A DNA stretch of 64,000 nt from NCBI RefSeq assembly GCF_963676485.1, contig NZ_OY781114.1, positions 434,001 through 498,000 of the forward strand, in the 5' to 3' direction. This stretch comes from an uncultured Cohaesibacter sp. GTDB lineage: Bacteria; Pseudomonadota; Alphaproteobacteria; Rhizobiales; Cohaesibacteraceae. The position numbers and the translations under genes were made by a program. Positions 17,853-26,762 of the stretch are shown here, in pieces (position 1 is the first letter of the stretch; each line of letters opens with the position of its first letter). A model generated the notes under the pieces. That model saw nothing but the letters and a program-made list of their open reading frames with translations. It ran no database searches and was not told the origin of the DNA.

Positions 17853-18295
17853 AAAAGCTCATTGTTTCAGATATTGCAGAAGATGAAATCGAAACCGTTG
17901 TCACGCTGTGGCGTGAATGCGGCCTGACACGGCCCTGGAACAATCCCTATAGCGACATCGCCTTTGCTCGCTCAAACGACAATTCCGCTGTGCTGGTTGC
18001 CCGAGAGGAAGAAGGCGGTCCTATTGTTGCATCAACCATGGTTGGCCATGATGGCCATCGTGGCTGGACTTATTATCTGTCCGTTTCACCAGAATATCAA
18101 AGCGCAGGTCTTGGCAAGGCGATGATGAAGGCTGTGGAAGAATGGCATCTGGCGCAGGGCATATGGAAATCCCAGCTGATGGTGCGCACCGGCAATGAGA
18201 AAGTCATCAGCTTTTACGAGTCACTTGGCTACAACACCAGCGCCACACAGCTTCTGGAACGCTGGATTGATCCTTCCAAACGCGGTGACGCCTAA
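17849..18295 (+). CDS. GNAT acetyltransferase, YpeA-like
   Basis: A 148-residue GNAT protein with the acetyl-CoA loop in SVSPEYQSAGLGKAMMKAVEEW and the end pattern RTGNEKVISFYESLGY. The opening block (ETVVTLWRECGLTRPWNNPYSDI) resembles the small YpeA group. It starts four bases inside the upstream FAD-dehydrogenase gene (ATGA overlap), so the two are translationally coupled. The acceptor substrate is unknown. Confidence 0.85.
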   Translation: MKKLIVSDIAEDEIETVVTLWRECGLTRPWNNPYSDIAFARSNDNSAVLVAREEEGGPIVASTMVGHDGHRGWTYYLSVSPEYQSAGLGKAMMKAVEEWHLAQGIWKSQLMVRTGNEKVISFYESLGYNTSATQLLERWIDPSKRGDA

Positions 18296-18376
18296 GGCTC
18301 AGACTTTCGCAGATTGTGTCACGAGGCTTTGCGAACCGTTTTCGCAACATGTTCGATGCATCTAGTACCGGTCCCT

Positions 18377-18634
18377 TTATCTTTTGGGACCAAAGATGAG
18401 CAGAATGATCCAGACAGGAATGATCACGACCATTCCAACCAGAATGTTGGGTACTAGCCAGATCACGAGCCAGTTGACCGTCAGCTCCACAGCGTCGGTC
18501 AACCGGTCGATATAAACCGCCATGCCCGGAAACAGGTCTCGGGTGGTTATGCCCAAAAAGCCGAGCACAGATCCGGTGATCAGAGAGGCAAGCAGAGCCT
18601 TGGCCAATCCGGATAGCAATCTGGCAATGCGCAT
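18377..18634 (-). CDS. Small two-helix membrane protein, DUF6460-like
   Basis: An 85-residue protein with hydrophobic segments at about residues 12-32 and 53-82 and a C-terminal GPKR. The pattern (LLASLITGSVLGFLGITTRDLF, then a long hydrophobic end) resembles the DUF6460 family of Hyphomicrobiales; I recall this family rather than having searched for it. A strong AGGAGGAG precedes the ATG. Function unknown. It converges with the acetyltransferase gene upstream. Confidence 0.7.
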   Translation of the reverse strand: MRIARLLSGLAKALLASLITGSVLGFLGITTRDLFPGMAVYIDRLTDAVELTVNWLVIWLVPNILVGMVVIIPVWIILLIFGPKR

Positions 18635-18805
18635 GGGGCTCTCCTCCTGTCTCGATTAATCCCGTAGCCGCAACACTTAAGTTTCAGAATCAGCAAGTGG
18701 TGCAACTATGAGCCAAGAGTAAGGCAACAAGGTTAATATCTGTTAACTCACCTCATCCCTTCACTTCCCCCGCGTCGCCAGACAAGCGATGCTGGGTGAG
18801 GCTCC

Positions 18806-20797
18806 TCAAGGTTTGATGACCGGGCTTTTGATCGACAGTCCTGTTTGCGGAGCAGACATCAGCAGAGGCAAAGCCACGCCGTCGATGGGGCCGGCGTCGC
18901 TTTGAGACGCCCCGGTCTCTTGCTCCGAGGGGCTGATTTCCGAAGGAACGCCCGGAGCCAGAATCTGGTCATCAGAGGGCACAACAGCATCCTGCACCTT
19001 GCGCAGGGAAATGCGTGGCTCATCAAAGGACCCGCTCAACAGAAACGGAATTTCCTTCTCTGGACGTTCTGTAGAATGGCTCGCCGGATCTGAACTCTTG
19101 TAGATTGCCAAGGTGCCGGGGAAATTCAAAGCTTCGGTCGCGAAGTCATATTGCGCAACCCCCAGCAAGGCGCGTTTGCCCGACGTCAGGCGCAAACCCT
19201 CAACATCAAGCTTTTGATTGGCCAACTGACCACGCACCGAGAGCACGTCAAAATGAGAATTGCCTGCATGGAGCGTCTCGCTATCGAGATCTTGCTCCTG
19301 TTGCAGAGCCGCCTCAAAGACATCCATGTCGAAATGCTGCAATTCTCCATCTGTCAGGACCACTGACAGGGAGCCATGCGCATCGGCCAGAGCATCGCTG
19401 ACATGCGCACCCTCGGCCTGTAGATCGATTTCCAACAGCGCTGTGCCATTCAGGAATTCGTTGCCAAGCATTTCCCTTGTGACACCGCCAGCGGAGACGC
19501 CATTGGCCTTGGCGCGCAAACTGCTAATCATGATGGATGGATCTTCTGCACTCTGTCGCATGTCGAATGTAGCTTCCAGCCTTCCGCCATAGGCATAGGC
19601 TTCGCCAATGGAGAAAGAAACCTGATTGTCCCGTGTCATCAGGGAGGCTGCCGCCTGCCCGAGATTAACAGGCCCCAGCTTGAGATCCGACGCCGAGATG
19701 CGAATATCAAAATCGACTTTCGCCGCCTTGCTTTTTGTCAGATCATAATCCAGCAGGTCTTGCAAACTAGCAGGCACCCGAACGAACTGGCCCAGATCCA
19801 GATCATCACTGGCCAATGTGCCCTGCACCATTGGGCGCTCCTGACGAAAATCCAGCTGCAAAACCCCGTTTATGTGATTGTCATCAAGCTTCAGATCAAG
19901 ATCGGAGAAAGCAATGGACGCGCCAATCAGATTGGCTCGGGCTGAAAGGGAAGCAGCCCCCAAATCGCGATCCGAAGGCAATGCACGCCCCAGCCATTGA
20001 GCAAGTTTACCGAGCGCGGGCGTATCAAAGGAGAAATCCCCTTCAAACTGAAAACTCGACATGGTCGCAGCCGACCCATCAAACGTGGCGGAAAACATGG
20101 GTGAGGACAACTTGACTGAAAGTGGCGACAGGCCACCAGCAAACAGCTCCATCGGCTTGCCGGATTTTGCACGCAGCTCAACCTTTTCGCCGCGCCATGA
20201 AGCGCTGCCGCTAATAGAAGCGACATCTTCTGTGCTTGGCCAGTCAAACGTCATGTTGACGTCGGAGAAGCGCTCTTCTTCGCCTGTTTTCCGGTCCAGA
20301 TAGTGGGCGACGCCACCGGAAATTCGAAAATTACCCAGGGTCACATCGGAAAGGGTCAAACGGCCACTACTGCCGTCCGTCTTGAACAGGGACCCCTTGC
20401 GCAAGTCCCAGGAAAAGGCACCATCCACATCCTTCGTCAGCTCGAGTTTCGGCTCGATGAGGTTAAAACGGCGCACTTCGAAGTCACCCAGCAGCAGCGG
20501 CAGCCAATACATTTCGGCGCGCAGGGTTTGTGTGGATACCAAAGGAGGCTCATCACCACCAAGACCGGATGCAATTTCCACGTCCTTGAGCTTGACTGTC
20601 AGGTATGGAAAGACCGTGACAACCGGCTCTCCCCGCACGGTTACCGGCAGGCCCATCCACTTAGAAATTTGCTCGGAAATCTGCTTCTTGACCACTCTTG
20701 TGTTGATCAAATAGGGCGTTGCCATAACCAGCCCGACGATCAAAACAAGAAAGGCCAACAAACTCCACAGGATACGGATCCGTATGGTCTTTGTCAT
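18806..20797 (-). CDS. AsmA family protein
   Basis: A 663-residue protein with one N-terminal membrane helix (residues 8-30) and a large periplasmic part. The opening (LINTRVVKKQISEQISKWMG followed by VTVRGEP) and the C-terminal block around EFLNGTALLEIDLQAEG and LADAHGSLSVVLTDGEL are those of AsmA proteins. The family forms long beta-groove structures and is linked to phospholipid transport and outer-membrane assembly. The last 60 residues look disordered (Pro, Ser, Glu-rich). The start has a weak ribosome-binding site. It is apparently a single gene. Confidence 0.88.
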   Translation of the reverse strand: MTKTIRIRILWSLLAFLVLIVGLVMATPYLINTRVVKKQISEQISKWMGLPVTVRGEPVVTVFPYLTVKLKDVEIASGLGGDEPPLVSTQTLRAEMYWLPLLLGDFEVRRFNLIEPKLELTKDVDGAFSWDLRKGSLFKTDGSSGRLTLSDVTLGNFRISGGVAHYLDRKTGEEERFSDVNMTFDWPSTEDVASISGSASWRGEKVELRAKSGKPMELFAGGLSPLSVKLSSPMFSATFDGSAATMSSFQFEGDFSFDTPALGKLAQWLGRALPSDRDLGAASLSARANLIGASIAFSDLDLKLDDNHINGVLQLDFRQERPMVQGTLASDDLDLGQFVRVPASLQDLLDYDLTKSKAAKVDFDIRISASDLKLGPVNLGQAAASLMTRDNQVSFSIGEAYAYGGRLEATFDMRQSAEDPSIMISSLRAKANGVSAGGVTREMLGNEFLNGTALLEIDLQAEGAHVSDALADAHGSLSVVLTDGELQHFDMDVFEAALQQEQDLDSETLHAGNSHFDVLSVRGQLANQKLDVEGLRLTSGKRALLGVAQYDFATEALNFPGTLAIYKSSDPASHSTERPEKEIPFLLSGSFDEPRISLRKVQDAVVPSDDQILAPGVPSEISPSEQETGASQSDAGPIDGVALPLLMSAPQTGLSIKSPVIKP

Positions 20798-21600
20798 TTA
20801 TAACCCGTTCTTTCAAAGGGATCACATATCTGAAGCACACATGACCAATTGCCTCAAAGCAGGTCACTGTGCCCGGCAAGCCGCTTGTGTTTGCGTGCGC
20901 CAACTCCAGATGGATCCTCACTACACCTGACATGCAACGCGGACACCATCTGGCGTCGTTGCCAGAGATTGGCCCGAAGCCCCTTGTCAAAAATACTTGG
21001 GGCTTCATCAAGTGCGTGGCGTGACTTAAATCACTGCGATACTCATCAATTCCAAAAAGCACCATAAAGTGCCCATAATTCGTGCACATACTATCCAGTA
21101 TGCAGTAGATTGTACAAATTAAAATGCAGACTAGCTCTGGTTAACAACAGGGAAAGAAAAATGCTGAATGAATTCATACATGCCGGTTATGGCTCCGAGC
21201 GCTTCGCATTTCCCTTAAACAGAGGCTTTCTTTGCTGCGGTTGATCAAAAGAACCTGCTCCGCATATTTTTCAAGATTGCTTTCGAAGAAAGCGATCACC
21301 AAGCGCGTAGTTGCTTCGTTTTTCTCTGTCGATCTTACTGTTGGCCAGATATCCAGATAAGGCCTTCAAATTTTGAAATTGAAACACGATCGTCTTCCGC
21401 AAGAGAAATTTGTATATCTTTCACACAAAACCTAATTGGCTTAGTCTTTCCCTAATACACTTTCCCAATTCTCTTGCTTACGCACAGCCTGTGAGAGAAA
21501 AATATAATAACAACATACTGTAATTGTGAATTTTTCTAAATATTCACTTATATCGATTAACTCTAAATTTCTAATTCAATTAAATTTAAGAAAAAAATAC

Positions 21601-21630
21601 TTCAAGTTTAATTGAGTAAGGCAGTATATA
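21601..21630 (+). promoter_or_regulatory. Candidate sigma70-type promoter for small RNA
   Basis: TTCAAG at 21601-21606 and TATATA at 21625-21630 are 18 bases apart. A transcript would start near 21637 and end at the terminator at 21732-21757. Confidence 0.4.
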
Positions 21631-21636
21631 GGGATC

Positions 21637-21757
21637 GACAGCTTCGGCGCGCATCCAAAGTCCGAGCGCCTTTTGGACTGAGGATGAGCCCGAAAAAGCG
21701 AACAAGGATAAGTTCGCAGATTCCGCCAACTATCCCGGCTATGCCGGGATTTTTTTA
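21637..21757 (+). ncRNA. Candidate small RNA with intrinsic terminator
   Basis: About 120 bases with no gene to serve on the plus strand on either side. It begins after a promoter-like pair, contains a GGCGC/GCGCC helix at 21646-21670, a hairpin GCGAAC/GTTCGC at 21698-21717 with loop AAGGATAA, and ends in a perfect eight-base-pair hairpin followed by seven Ts. The neighbours AsmA and the permease are both on minus, so the terminator must serve an independent plus-strand transcript. GGAU recurs at 21632, 21682, 21706 and 21747. I cannot match it to a named family. Confidence 0.5.
21732..21757 (+). terminator. Intrinsic terminator of the candidate small RNA
   Basis: ATCCCGGC (21732-21739), loop TAT, GCCGGGAT, then TTTTTTT. 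No T-run exists on the other side, so it acts on plus only. Confidence 0.8.
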
Positions 21758-21791
21758 TTCAGCGACGGTGATTTTTAGGCTTGAGCACAGC

Positions 21792-23519
21792 TTAGCCATG
21801 CATCGAGCGGCTTGATGTACGAGAGAGCAGAATAACAGGCACCAGCCCAACCGCTACAATCGTCAACGCTGCCAAAGCCCCCTTTTCGAAAGCCTCCAGC
21901 GACGCCTGCCCATATACCAGCGTGGCAAGCGTATCAAAATTGAAGGGACGTAACAGGATGGTTGCGGGCAGTTCCTTCATGACATCGACGAACACCAGCA
22001 AGGCACCGGATATCAACGAGGGGCGGATGAGGGGTAGATCAATCTCTACCAGCGTGCGCCAGGAAGAACGCCCCAAGGTTCGCGATGCAGCTTCCAGATT
22101 GGGCGATATGCGTTGCAGGCCCGTTTCCCCCGCCCCGTAAGACATGGCCATGAAGCGCACACAATAGGCATAGAGCATCGCAGCCCCGGAGCTGATCAGG
22201 ATGAGCCCCGTTGCCAGCCCGAACCAATCCCGCATGCTTGCAGCGATGAAATTGTCCAGCTGGGCGACCGGGATCAGAATACCAACCGCCAAAACGGTTC
22301 CGGGCACAGCATAACCGATAGCCGACAAACGCGTAACCGCACTGACAAAGGCACTCTTCTGTGTACGCGCAAAATAGGCCAGCGCCGTGCCGAGCAAAGC
22401 CGTCAGCACGGCAGCAACGCTCGCCAGAAAGAGCGAATTGCCCATGGCCGCCAGAAAATCGGCGTTGAGATTGTCGCGCCAATGAAAGAAGACCGAGCGC
22501 AAAAGAATGGAGGCAGGCAATAGAAAGCCCAAAATGATCGGCAAAGCGCAAGTCGTAAAGGCCAGCCATGCCCGCCAGCCTTCGAGGTGAAAACTGGGCA
22601 GAGCCTGATACCGCCGTGTCGTTGTCGAAAAACGCTGCTCACGTCGCCCGCGTCGCTCCAGCCACAAGAGCAACAGAACCACCAGCAACATAACGGTGGA
22701 GATTTGCGCAGCGCCCGCCAGACTGGCCCTGTTGAGCCATGTATCATAAACGCTGAAAGTCAGCGTCTTGACGCCGAAAAATTCCACCGCGCCGATATCG
22801 TTGAGGCATTCCATCAGGGCCAGCGTCACACCAACCACGATCGCCGGGCGGGCCAGTGGCAGAGCCACGGCAAAAAACAGGCGCAACGGTCCTGCCCCCA
22901 GCGTACGCGAGACATCCAGCGCGCAGGCCGATTGCATCAGAAAGGTGGCGCGCGTTGTCAGGAACACATATGGATAAAGCACAAAACTCATGACCAGAAT
23001 GCTGCCGGGCAGAGAGCGCACTTCGGGAAACCAATAGTCACGGGCACTCTCAAAGCCGAAGAGCCAGCGGATCAGGCTTTGAGCGGGGCCGGAATAGTCA
23101 AACAGATCCACCGCTGCATAGGCAACGATGTAGGTAGGGATGGCCAGCGGCATCAAGAGCGCCCATTGAAACAGCGCCCTTCCGGGGAAGCGGCACATAG
23201 TCACCAGCCAGGCAGTTGAAACACCGATCAGCATTGTGAGCCCGCCCACCCCGAGCATCAGCCACAGCGTTGTCATCACCGAACGCGGCAGAACGGTTGA
23301 TAACAGATGCGGCCAAACGTCACCGGCATCCCCAAAAGCAATCACGACAAGAGACAGGATTGGCGCAATCACCATGAGCAGGATAAGAACCAGCAGCATG
23401 AGAGCAAGCCACGACGCCCCCCCGGCGCGAGGCGAAGCCCAACCAGAAAGCCATCGCGTCAACAGCGATATCAGGCCTTTGGCAGTGATGGCGGACGCTG
23501 CGTCAGCTGGTTTGGTCAT
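21792..23519 (-). CDS. Iron(III)-type ABC transporter permease (fused two-domain)
   Basis: A 575-residue inner-membrane protein with about twelve hydrophobic segments, made of two binding-protein-dependent permease domains. Both EAA-type loops are visible: CALDVSRTLGAGPLRLFFAVALPLARPAIV in the first half and NLEAASRTLGRSSWRTLVEIDLPL in the second. This is the FbpB/AfuB arrangement of ferric-iron uptake systems. AGGA lies before the ATG. The matching binding protein is probably the gene at 25563-26597, but a plus-strand MFS gene lies between, and no ATPase gene is in the window, so the system is split. Confidence 0.9.
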   Translation of the reverse strand: MTKPADAASAITAKGLISLLTRWLSGWASPRAGGASWLALMLLVLILLMVIAPILSLVVIAFGDAGDVWPHLLSTVLPRSVMTTLWLMLGVGGLTMLIGVSTAWLVTMCRFPGRALFQWALLMPLAIPTYIVAYAAVDLFDYSGPAQSLIRWLFGFESARDYWFPEVRSLPGSILVMSFVLYPYVFLTTRATFLMQSACALDVSRTLGAGPLRLFFAVALPLARPAIVVGVTLALMECLNDIGAVEFFGVKTLTFSVYDTWLNRASLAGAAQISTVMLLVVLLLLWLERRGRREQRFSTTTRRYQALPSFHLEGWRAWLAFTTCALPIILGFLLPASILLRSVFFHWRDNLNADFLAAMGNSLFLASVAAVLTALLGTALAYFARTQKSAFVSAVTRLSAIGYAVPGTVLAVGILIPVAQLDNFIAASMRDWFGLATGLILISSGAAMLYAYCVRFMAMSYGAGETGLQRISPNLEAASRTLGRSSWRTLVEIDLPLIRPSLISGALLVFVDVMKELPATILLRPFNFDTLATLVYGQASLEAFEKGALAALTIVAVGLVPVILLSRTSSRSMHG

Positions 23520-23812
23520 TCATCCTCCCAAATCCCTTGGGGATATTCCGTATTCTTGAATGTTATATCCATATTTTAGTTTCCCCCCATTTTCAAGCGC
23601 CTCCCAAGTTCCTTGAAGATTTCCAGGGGCCAGGTCCGTTGCATATGAGCCATACCCGCACCCAAATCATCCAATCGCCTCTTGCGATTGAGTGCAAATC
23701 GGCTATTTTAGTTGGGTCTGGAGTTTAATTCCCACGACCTCCCGTTCAGCTTCTATCGTGTCAAGCTGCGGGGCTTTCCAACTTCCCTGAAATAGTCTCT
23801 CATGGTCCGCTT
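23520..23812. other. Divergent promoter region
   Basis: Between the permease gene (minus) and the MFS gene (plus). I see no gene, RNA or clear iron-regulated operator here. Confidence 0.35.
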
Positions 23813-25030
23813 TTGGGCCATGTGATCCTGCTAGTGTCCATTGTCATGCCCAATCAATATCTCGTGCTCATTCTGGTGTTCGTCGGCTCCTTTTCCAATG
23901 CGGCAACCGTGCCCTTTATGGGCTTGTTCATTATCGAAGATTTGCAGAAGTCTCCCATGATGATCAGCCTCTATTCACTGGTGGCCACTGTGCTTGCGGT
24001 CGCGGCAAACCGCTTTGTCGGCAAAAAGATCGATCAGGGCTGGGATATCCGCAAGCTGCTGCTGGCCTCCATTCTCTGCTATCTGGCAGCCATGAGTTCG
24101 CTGGTGGTGGTTACGAGCTATTGGACCCTGGTAACAATCTTCGCAGCCTGTCTCGCCATTGCCAACTCGGCCATTGGAACGATCCTGAGCTTTGCCCGCT
24201 TCTATTCCGAGCAATCCCATCTGGATTTCGCCAAGTTCAATTCCCGTGTGCGTGCCGTGGTGTCGTTGGCTTGGATGATTGCACCTGCGCTCTGCTTCGC
24301 TCTGGCCGGTGTCTACGGCCACATGATTGTGTTTGAATTGGCCGTCGCCATTGGCTGCGTCTGGCTTTTTGTGTGGAGCATCACGCTCAAGCAACCGTTT
24401 CGCCGCACCTATCCGGCCGATGCGGTTTCCACGGCTGCCAGCGCGGAAGCGACAAGCCATTTCAACTTCCCGCTCTGGGCAGCCACGGTCGCATGCTTTT
24501 TCATTGCGCTTGGCAATTCGCTGGCCCTGTCTTCAGCTCCGCTCTTCATGATCAAGGAAGTGCATTTGCCAGACTATGCGCCGGGCCTGTCGATCACGGT
24601 GAAATGCTTTTTTGAAGTTGTGGTCATTCTGGGCACGCCAGGCTTGTTGAAAAAGATGGGCGTGCGCAATGCCATGATCCTGGCAAGCCTGCTGGCTGTT
24701 ATCTGCTACAGCTATCTCTCTACGATCAGCTCGCTCACTGAAATGTCCATTGCAGCTGCCATTGAAGGCACCTATTTCGGTATTTTCGCAGCAGTCAGCA
24801 TCACCTTCATGCAGTCCTTTGCACGTGGCTTCATTGGCAATGCGATGGCGCTTTACACCAACTCCATGTTTCTTTCGGGGCTGGTTGGCGGCTCGCTGAT
24901 GGGGATCATTGCCAGCTATTCAGACTATCGCACCGCAGTGCTATCCGCCTCGCTCGCAGCCGTTGCCGGCATCATCACGCTGGTTGCCACGCGCCGCACC
25001 GATGCCGAAGCCGAAGAGTTACCCGCCTGA
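23813..25030 (+). CDS. MFS transporter, sugar-efflux-like
   Basis: About 405 residues with some twelve hydrophobic segments in two halves, and a cytosolic middle loop around residues 205-225. The general pattern resembles the SET-type sugar efflux branch of the major facilitator superfamily, but the substrate cannot be told by eye. The frame opens with TTG at 23813; an ATG at 23846 (MPNQYLVLIL) is the more conventional start and neither has a strong ribosome-binding site. It interrupts the iron ABC genes on the opposite strand. Confidence 0.8.
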   Translation: MGHVILLVSIVMPNQYLVLILVFVGSFSNAATVPFMGLFIIEDLQKSPMMISLYSLVATVLAVAANRFVGKKIDQGWDIRKLLLASILCYLAAMSSLVVVTSYWTLVTIFAACLAIANSAIGTILSFARFYSEQSHLDFAKFNSRVRAVVSLAWMIAPALCFALAGVYGHMIVFELAVAIGCVWLFVWSITLKQPFRRTYPADAVSTAASAEATSHFNFPLWAATVACFFIALGNSLALSSAPLFMIKEVHLPDYAPGLSITVKCFFEVVVILGTPGLLKKMGVRNAMILASLLAVICYSYLSTISSLTEMSIAAAIEGTYFGIFAAVSITFMQSFARGFIGNAMALYTNSMFLSGLVGGSLMGIIASYSDYRTAVLSASLAAVAGIITLVATRRTDAEAEELPA

Positions 25031-25090
25031 TCCCAGATCAAGGGAACCGGCAAGGGCGCGATTGCATCGCATCGAGGCGAAAGCTTTCCA

Positions 25091-25130
25091 AAAACAAGAG
25101 TGCCACGACGGAAGAAACCGTCGTGGCACT
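25091..25130 (-). terminator. Strong intrinsic terminator, minus strand
   Basis: A perfect 13-bp hairpin: arms at 25099-25111 and 25118-25130 around a six-base loop. Read on minus, the right arm is followed by CTTGTTTTT, a T-tract; on plus the following bases are TGCCATA. It therefore ends a minus-strand transcript coming from the hairpin locus or from the binding protein gene further upstream. Confidence 0.8.
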
Positions 25131-25450
25131 TGCCATAAAGCGTCAATCGACCTGGATGGAGAATGCGGAAAGGGACCAGCTTTCCACATAAGTTTAGCCG
25201 ATTGCTTTTATGTACCGTCCCACATTCTTGTCTTTCCGGGATAAACCCGGTAAGCATAAGATTGTTCAATTGATGACGCGTCATAACAAAGGGACCAGCT
25301 TTGTTATAATGCCACCTATGCAGGACCGCTAGGGGATACGCTCTTTGCAGACAAGAATGCGAGAGGACCAGTATCGCATTCATCATCTACCAAGCGCTTT
25401 ATTGGCGAAGGCTCACTCCAAGGACAAAGCTGCAGGACCAGTACAGCTCA
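25091..25450 (-). ncRNA. Structured RNA locus with five hairpins sharing a CUGGUCC loop
   Basis: On the minus strand, hairpins at 25448-25428, 25381-25355, 25333-25315, 25307-25283 and 25188-25164 have unrelated stems but the same loop: CUGGUCC in four, GGUCCU in the third. Stems run 5 to 9 base pairs. Two C-A mismatches on plus (25433/25443 and 25166/25186) become G-U pairs on minus, and the only T-tract of the closing terminator is on minus. An extra CCGGG hairpin lies at 25236-25250, and 25223-25233 is a perfect complement of 25349-25359. It may be a free small RNA or the 3' untranslated region of the iron-binding protein gene, whose stop at 25563 has no terminator of its own. I cannot match it to a known class. 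Confidence 0.7.
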
Positions 25451-25562
25451 CCTTGTTTTGCTGAGAAATCAGGCTCGCTCCCCTTCTACCAATTCGGGAA
25501 ATTCAGTTCTCCTTGAAAATGTCTGTTCTATTGAAACGGCTACCTGTCTTGCTGGCAAACGC

Positions 25563-26597
25563 CTAGTTTGCCCCTGCATCGAAATCGACGATATCGACCA
25601 GTTCAGACGCCTTTTTGCGTGCATCGGCAATCTTGGACAGTTCAATCGAATCCGGGGTAAAGCTGCCCCAACTCTTGACCTGCTCTGATGGTTCCACGCC
25701 TTCCTTGACCGGATATTCGAAGTTGCCCTTTGCATATATCTGCTGGGCTTCATCCGAAGACAGAAATTCCATCAGCTTGACGGCGCTTTCACGGTTGGGC
25801 GCGTGCTGGGTTAGCAACATGCCCGAAATATTGACATGGGTGCCGCGACCATCGCTGTTTGGAAAGAGAATGCGGACCGACTTTGCCCATTCCTTCTGCT
25901 CAGGCTCTTTGTCATTGGTCTGCATCTTGCCCATATAATAGGTGTTGCCAAGCGCGATATCGCACTCACCGGCATAGACCGCCTTAACCTGAGCCCGATC
26001 ATTACCCGTCGGGCGGCGGGCCAGATTGGCCTTGACGCCTTCGAGCCATGTCTTGGTTTCCTCGACACCGTGATGCACGATCATCGAGGCGATCAAACCG
26101 ATGGTGTAGTCATGCTGGCCGGAGCGGGTGCAGATACGGCCCTTCCATTTCGGGTCAGCCAGCTCTTCATAGGTGATGCTGTCCTGCTTGACGCGCTCTT
26201 TAGAGGCATAGACAACGCGGGCTCGCGATGTCAGACCGAACCATTGATTGTCCCCATCGCGGAAATGGGCCGGAATGTTGGCCTTCAGGGTGTCCGAGAT
26301 CACGGGCTGCGCTATCCCCTGTTGGGTTGCAGCCTGAAGGCGTCCAACATCTGTGCTCAGCAGCAGATCGGCAGGAGAATGTTCCCCTTCTGCCTTAATG
26401 CGCGTCTCAAGACCCTTTTTGGCAAAGATCAGATTTGTGCGGATGCCGGTTTCCTTGGTGAAAGCCTCAAGCAGAGGCTCGATCAGAAATGGCTGCCGGT
26501 AGGAGTAGATATTGACTTCTTCTGCAGCAAAGCTCACGCTCGCAGACGATACCATGAGTGCGGCGACGCACACCGTCGCACGGAAGGACTGTTTCAT
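25563..26597 (-). CDS. Iron(III) ABC transporter substrate-binding protein
   Basis: A 344-residue periplasmic binding protein of the FutA/IdiA/AfuA group. The signal peptide covers residues 1-21 (cleavage after SFA, before AEEVNIYSYRQ). The iron-ligand region is visible: YSYRQPFLIEPLLEAFTKETG near the N terminus and the paired tyrosines in LGNTYYMGKM. It delivers ferric iron to a permease such as that at 21792-23519. GGAGATAGAA precedes the ATG at 26597; the upstream ATG at 26621 lacks this. No terminator lies just after its stop, so its transcript may run through the hairpin locus to 25091. Confidence 0.92.
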   Translation of the reverse strand: MKQSFRATVCVAALMVSSASVSFAAEEVNIYSYRQPFLIEPLLEAFTKETGIRTNLIFAKKGLETRIKAEGEHSPADLLLSTDVGRLQAATQQGIAQPVISDTLKANIPAHFRDGDNQWFGLTSRARVVYASKERVKQDSITYEELADPKWKGRICTRSGQHDYTIGLIASMIVHHGVEETKTWLEGVKANLARRPTGNDRAQVKAVYAGECDIALGNTYYMGKMQTNDKEPEQKEWAKSVRILFPNSDGRGTHVNISGMLLTQHAPNRESAVKLMEFLSSDEAQQIYAKGNFEYPVKEGVEPSEQVKSWGSFTPDSIELSKIADARKKASELVDIVDFDAGAN

Positions 26598-26728
26598 TTC
26601 TATCTCCAATGTTGGGTTCAAGGCCCAGCTCGGTGTTGATGGGTTAGAAACTGGTGCGAATTGTTCGCAAAGTCAATCGAAAAGACATAACAAAACAGTG
26701 AGTTATGGAATTTCCGAGCGCAAATTCA

Positions 26729-26745
26729 TTTAGAATATTTCAAAG
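26729..26745. promoter_or_regulatory. Irr-box-like sequence
   Basis: TTTAGAATATTTCAAAG resembles the iron control element recognised by Irr in Hyphomicrobiales (a TTTAGAA half-site facing TTCTAAA), but the second half is imperfect. It lies about 130 bases upstream of the iron-binding protein gene. The match is from memory and by eye. Confidence 0.3.
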
Positions 26746-26762
26746 TTAGACCGATAAGTCAC

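Larger units (their letters stand above)
20798..21791. other. Non-coding region, AT-rich, with a candidate small RNA
   Basis: About 1 kb between AsmA and the ABC permease gene. The part from 21460 to 21620 is strongly AT-rich. The right end holds a promoter-like pair, folded sequence and a terminator (see the ncRNA entry at 21637). A frame across 20661-21089 on minus overlaps the AsmA start and has no gene character. Confidence 0.45.

Noticed and set aside
20661-21089. 142-residue minus-strand frame next to AsmA
   Set aside because: It overlaps the AsmA start in another frame, has no ribosome-binding site and no protein-like pattern.
25164-25448. Reading the hairpin array as plus-strand CsrA/RsmA sites (loop GGACCAG with a GGA core)
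   Set aside because: The GGA-in-loop pattern is tempting, but the mismatches pair only on minus (G-U), the terminator works on minus, and no plus-strand terminator follows. I keep plus as a minor alternative.
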